This document shows, one piece after another, positions 58,951 to 64,000 of a stretch of 64,000 bases of DNA (position 1 is the first letter of the stretch; the number at the start of each line of letters is the position of its first letter). Where the stretch lies: the NCBI GenBank assembly GCA_023376005.1, contig CM042145.1, positions 18,815,204 through 18,879,203 on the forward strand, given 5' to 3'. This DNA is from Doryteuthis pealeii (Eukaryota; Mollusca; Cephalopoda; Myopsida; Loliginidae). The position numbers were made by a program, and so were the translations under genes. A model generated the notes under the pieces. The model worked only from the letters and a program-made list of their open reading frames with translations, was not told the origin of the DNA and did no database searches.

Positions 58951-61767
58951 GTAAGTAGTTCATTAAACATTTCATTTATTTCTATTTTAATCATTGTTTA
59001 GTCCTCCTTTTTAAGTTTAGTCCTCCTCGTTAAGACATTCTATTGAAGTCAGTAAGTCTACTGTTGGTTTGAATAACAGCAGCTAACTAAGTACAACTTA
59101 AGCAGTCTAAGACAGTTGGTATATATAGAAATCAAGAATGACCCATTCATGAATTTGGGTGATTTGGGTCATTCCATTCCTTGAGTTCTGATTGGCTGCT
59201 TGACTGCTTGATTTGAATGACATTGTGGAGTCTTATATATATCCTGTCATTCTGCAGTAGACTTTGTGACTATTCGGGTTTGTATTTAAGTTACAACCGT
59301 TTGTTGCCTTGTCTTCCCAGTTCGACGGTAATCGGAACTTTAATTATTCTTCACATTCCACCATATTTGAGGAGAGCACATTTGTAATGTCTTTAACCTA
59401 GAAGCACAATCAAAATGATTCTCCAGCCCTGTCGGCTGGGGCTTTAGAATACACTGACTGCACCTCTGCAAAGGGGTAATACCCCCCCTCCCAATAAGGC
59501 CACCTGTTGGCCGTGAGTGGCGACCCATGATCCTTAAGGACGGAATCTTGGTGGATGAGCAGTCCATGACAGGCAACACTCCACTTTGACCCTTATTTAG
59601 GCTAGACGGGTGGTTGGAGAGGCCCCCCTCTGATCAATCAGCTGGTCACATCAAGCTTTAGATATGATTGTCCCAACCCCTTTGCCCTTATGGCAAACTT
59701 TCAACCCTCTTTATCATACTTATCTTCTTAACAGGCCAGGTCTATTCTTCTATTCTATCTGGTCTGATTCCTCTCTGATTGTATTGGGTGTTTCTTGGGT
59801 TGGCTTTCGACTTTTCCTATGTCTTTTCTTTTGTTCTTACAAATAAACAAAAGACTTAATGTGTTTTAGATGTCTTTATTTCAAAACTCAATGCATGGAG
59901 AGAAATAGCTCACAGGAGAGACTCCATTTTTCATCTGTCTCCTTCGCTTGTTGAGCTAACTCTGATCTGTAACTTGTTCTCACAATCAGATTGACCAATC
60001 AGAGAACAGCTAATAAGGTCAGCTAAGCCTTGCTGGCTATTTTCCATGACTCTTCTTCTAAAAGAAAAACCTGTTACTTTTTGAATTTTACTCTACCGTG
60101 GGTAATTAATAGGCCACCTATTAATTATGTAGCACTTTCATTTGTGATAGCATTCTTTGGTTTGAATTTAATTAATAATTAAATTCAAGACATATAGTGC
60201 TTATATTTTCATTTGAAGTGAAAAATGGGATTGTTACAATAGAAAAAAAAAAAAAAAGACAAGAACAAAAAGGTAGTCAAGTAAAAGGAATTTTTTATGA
60301 ATTTTTTGTAAAAATATTTTTTTAGTAAAAGAATTCATAGTAGCATCACACACACACACACACACACACGCATGCACACACATAGCCTGAATCATAAGTA
60401 AGTAAAGTAAAGTAGTTGGGGTGGCCTAATGTCGGTATCAGCCTATCACCGAGGGAGTCTATCCCCCTTTCACTAGCGCTAGACCAAGGAGATTGTTTTT
60501 GCGTCTGAGGTGAAGCGCGACACCTACCATCAGCTCCTTACTTTACCGCACAGATCCCTGTGCTGCTCATACGCTGAGTTGGCGAGGGCCAGTATCAAAC
60601 TAGGAACCTAGCTAGACCAAGAAGATTGTTTTTGCGTCTGAGGTGAAGCGCGACACCTAACATCAGCTCCTTACTTTACCGCATAGATCCCTGTGCTACT
60701 CATACGCTGAGTTGGCGAGGGCCAGTATCAAACTAGGAACCTTTTGGTTTAAGTCCTTTTAATATCTAATTTTATGGACTACTATAGACAGATCATTAAC
60801 CATATGGAAATCTGATCTCTCTGATAAGATAAAGTGAGAATTCTTCCAAGCTGTAGCCATGTCAGTGCTACAAAAGGTCAATTCTTTAAAGTGGAGTTTA
60901 ACAGGTTTGAATTCAGAATTTTCCTTCTCCTAGACTGGTTGCCATACCAAGGTTAAAGAGCCCAATATGCTCTACTATTAACCATAATTGGATAGATAGA
61001 GAATATTTAGATGCATACCTTTCCAAAAGGTTTTAGCACTATGTGAAATGCAGACAGCCTCATCCAGGATTTGAAATAAGGTCGCCAGGTTCATTTCCTA
61101 CAATGATAACCATTACACCACTAGTGCCTCTTATATATGGCTTCTAATGAGAAAGTAATTAGAAAAAACTGCCCTTCAGCAATGATGATGATACTCTTCA
61201 TATGACAGCATCATGGTTAAGATTAAGATTACACATTTCCCACCAGTACCAGAGTTTGGTGTTTGAACCTGGGTAAAAAGTTAAGATTTAATGCTGCTTT
61301 TATTTAGATAGACAGGCCCTCTGTTGCATACCCTCTTCATTACTTCTTTACTTACTTCTTTCTTACTCTATTCTTCTGGCCGTCTTTGGAATCTTATAAC
61401 ATCTTGTCTTGGTCTGGAATCTTCTAAGGTCTGGACTTCTCTTGGGGACTTTGTGTCTGGTCTTCTATTGGGGATTTCTCTTTATCAGAAGCCCTGTGTC
61501 ATTGTCAGTTTTTAGATAATAAACACAAGACTTCGATTTACTTGATCTTATTTTATTTTTAAATCCCCAACCAGACCCAGATAAATATTAGGTATCTAAT
61601 AATTATGTAACACCTCCCCATTGGTACAAGACAACCTTCTGGCTCAAATTTCTCTCTAATTGTCTTTGTGTCATACTAAGCTAAGCTTAGTAAATATGAA
61701 TAATAATTTTCCTGAATAATTGTTGATTTGTTTTTATTTTATTTATTTATTTATTTATTTATTTCAG

Positions 61768-61873
61768 CCTTCTGATAATTCTCTCCAAGATTTCTCTCGA
61801 CACCCACATACCAGCTTATGGGATGTGGAGAAGGTGACATCAGAAAAATGGCTTGAATGGACTGCAATGGGAG
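61768..61873 (+). CDS. VPS13 exon w20, copy C
   Basis: 106 bases, same reading as 44489-44594. The upstream TTTA run in the acceptor is longer than in copy A. Confidence 0.9.
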
Positions 61874-62949
61874 GTTAGTTGAAATAATCTATATATCTAT
61901 ACATATATAAACGGTAGTTGGTGTGTATGTATGTATGTATGTACGTCCGGATGAATTTACAAAAATACAACAATTAACGACAAAGTAAATATATATACAC
62001 ATTAGATATCATTGGTTCTTGCTTTTTGTGCAAAAATTATGAAAATTTGATTTATATTCAAAAATATTCAAGAATCAAAATATACATAGAAATAGCATTG
62101 AAATTCTGCTTAAAAATGTCCAGCATTAGTAAATCTCAAAAGTGAACAAATCTATATAAGAGGGTTTCCTCCCTCTACCCAGGTGATGCTGTGTAGCCAC
62201 TTCTAGTACATTCTAGAGAGTCTTTTAACTGTTGTTATCTACTGTATTGATAATTGAAATATTAATTAGTCAGACCAAGTATCCAATAGGCACCCCAAAT
62301 CATCAACTTAATGAAAGTTTCACATTTTAACTCATCGCCGGTAACTTCCACTTCCAAATTTTTATAAACAAATGATTTTAATCAGAAGTTTATGGAGATG
62401 TTGAACTCACAATAAATTAAATGAATAGATGGTTGGTACACGTAATCAAATTAAAATTCAATAGCAAAATCTTTTTTAGATAAATACTTTTTAATCAGAA
62501 ATTTATGAATATTTTTCAGCACTTATGATGATTTATAAAAAAGACGAAAGACGTTTTTATACTAAAATAGTTTTTACTTAATCAGAAGAGAAATGCAATT
62601 ATGTTTATTTAAATAAAAATACAGTTTTTATTTGCAAAATATTTTTATACTTATTTAAATAAAAGGATGTCGTTCAGAAATAGTATCATGCAATTTGTAA
62701 AATTTGTTTTTGTCAGATACAGTATAATTGCAAAAATCGTCTGTTCGTTTATTTTCAAATATTTGAAAGCGAAACTTACCGGTGATGATTTAAAATATGA
62801 ACCTTTTATTAAGTTGATGATTTTGGGTGCTTATTGGTTACTTGGTCTGAAGTTATTATAGGGATTATTTAAAAATTACATTGTATTTTTTTTTATTCAT
62901 ACAGAACTGAAGTTGATATAACTACTGGTTTAATTTGTATGTTTTGTAG

Positions 62950-63122
62950 GCCCTACAACTACTGGAAAAAGATTTGTATCTGCAGGAGAACACATTGAAA
63001 AATTTAATATGTCAATTGGAGAATTAGATGCCGTTTTTGAAGTGGAAAATCAGGATACAGAGATTCCTCTCTTGTTCTTCAAAACCTCCTTAGATGCCCG
63101 AATCCAAAATTGGTCCACTCAG
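62950..63122 (+). CDS. VPS13 exon w21, copy C
   Basis: 173 bases, intact frame. Differs from copy A in PTTTG for LQTTG and EIPLLF for EILSLF, each through a one-base insertion and a one-base deletion a few bases apart. Confidence 0.88.
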
Positions 63123-64000
63123 GTAAAAACAATTTTTTTTTTTTATACCTCTTTGTTATTCTGCAACTATAAGGGTCTGCTGAAAGGTTCTTAGCCTGAC
63201 CATAAAGGCAATGATCTAGGACCATAATACATGCTATTCCACTCATTCATACTACAGTTCAATACGCCCACCTTGATGGTTGGGACTGTAGAATATGCTG
63301 ACTCCACCTCTGTAAAGGGGTAAAATCCCTCCAATGGGGCCACCTGTTCGCTGTGGGTGGCAACCCGTGATGTTGGTGGCTGAGCATTCCATGACATGCA
63401 ACACTCCATTGGCCCTTACTTGGGATAGACATGCAATGGGAGAGGACCCCTCCAATCAATCGACTGGTCATGTCAAGCCCTAGCATCTATGTGATTGTTC
63501 TGACCGTATTGCCCTTATGGCAAACCCCCAACCTTTTTTTTTCATATATATGCTAGAAGGCAGTGGCTGAAGGTCTTAGTGTCTTGGGTATGATATTAAA
63601 CTGCATACAGTAGTGACATTCCAATTTTGGAGCTCTGGGGAGTGTGGAGGACACCTTCATTGCCATTACTCCCGAGTCCACTCTGAACTGGAGGGGTAGT
63701 ACATGTTAGGGTCCCATCTATGGATTAAATAGATTAAAAGATGAGTTTTTAAAATTGTGTTTTAAAAAATGAGTTTAAAAAGAAGAATTGAATACCCAAC
63801 AATTTTGGAGCTCTGGGGAATGTGGAGGACACCTTCATTGCCATTACTCCCAGGTCCACTCTGAACCGGAGTGGTAGTACATGTTAGGGTCCCATCTATG
63901 GATTAAATAGATGAGTTTTTAAAATTGTGTTTAATAAAAATGAGTTTAAAAAGGAGAATTGAATAGCCAACAAGAATGAAAACAAAACGTCTTTGTTATA

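Larger units (their letters stand above)
54314..64000 (+). repeat. Triplicated segment, copy C (w17-w21 intact; continues past the window)
   Basis: Collinear with A from 37172 to about 46545 at very high identity. The differences are of allelic type: single substitutions, six instead of three minisatellite units, loss of the 234-base A insertion, an extra partial SINE duplication at about 60608-60735, and a duplicated repeat tail after 63800. All five exons keep length, frame and splice sites. Confidence 0.92.

Noticed and set aside
62667..62861. 64-codon frame in copy C
   Set aside because: Lies inside a foldback element and is not open in copies A and B.
37172..64000. Natural repeat expansion of the VPS13 rod as a new protein architecture
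   Set aside because: Exon phases do not permit in-frame reuse, copy B is frameshifted in every exon, and the near identity extends through all introns.

Overview
The window is animal nuclear DNA, AT-rich and full of repeats. It carries the middle of one large gene on the + strand plus transposon debris. The repeats point to a mollusc, most likely a coleoid cephalopod of octopus type. They include two abundant tRNA-derived SINE families, mariner transposase remnants, many 5'-truncated LINE tails, long (TA)n tracts and TTAGGG-type tracts inside small elements. The species is inferred from repeat character, not proven.

The gene is a VPS13-family bridge-like lipid transfer protein. Twenty-two exons between 1172 and 47407 join in one open frame of 909 codons with matching splice phases. 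No start or stop codon is present, so the gene begins upstream and ends downstream of the window. The family-typical stretches are the block with the LLIPKHSKST motif (exon w11) and the WEPLIEP/PWEL block (exon w22). I did not assign it to VPS13A, C or D.

Layout: 1-37 kb holds exons w1-w16, separated by introns rich in LINE 3' ends, SINEs, hAT/mariner/piggyBac/Helitron-type non-autonomous elements, foldbacks and microsatellites. From about 37.2 kb a segment occurs three times. Copy A (37172 to about 46545) holds w17-w21 and is followed by w22. Copy B (48314-54313) is a version of A's 39669-45822 with indels throughout and a frameshift in every exon. Copy C (54314-64000) restarts abruptly at the equivalent of A 37172 and has intact w17-w21.

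Copy B shares A-specific variants (minisatellite copy number, an insertion absent from C), so it looks like an unpolished rendering of A. Copy C looks like the other allele or a very recent duplicate. Because w22 and w17C are phase-incompatible, a linear A-B-C transcript could not be translated in frame. The simplest reading is an assembly artefact: haplotype duplication with a raw-read gap fill. A real recent tandem duplication remains possible and can be tested. No bacterial operon, CRISPR array, functional tRNA or second protein-coding gene was found.
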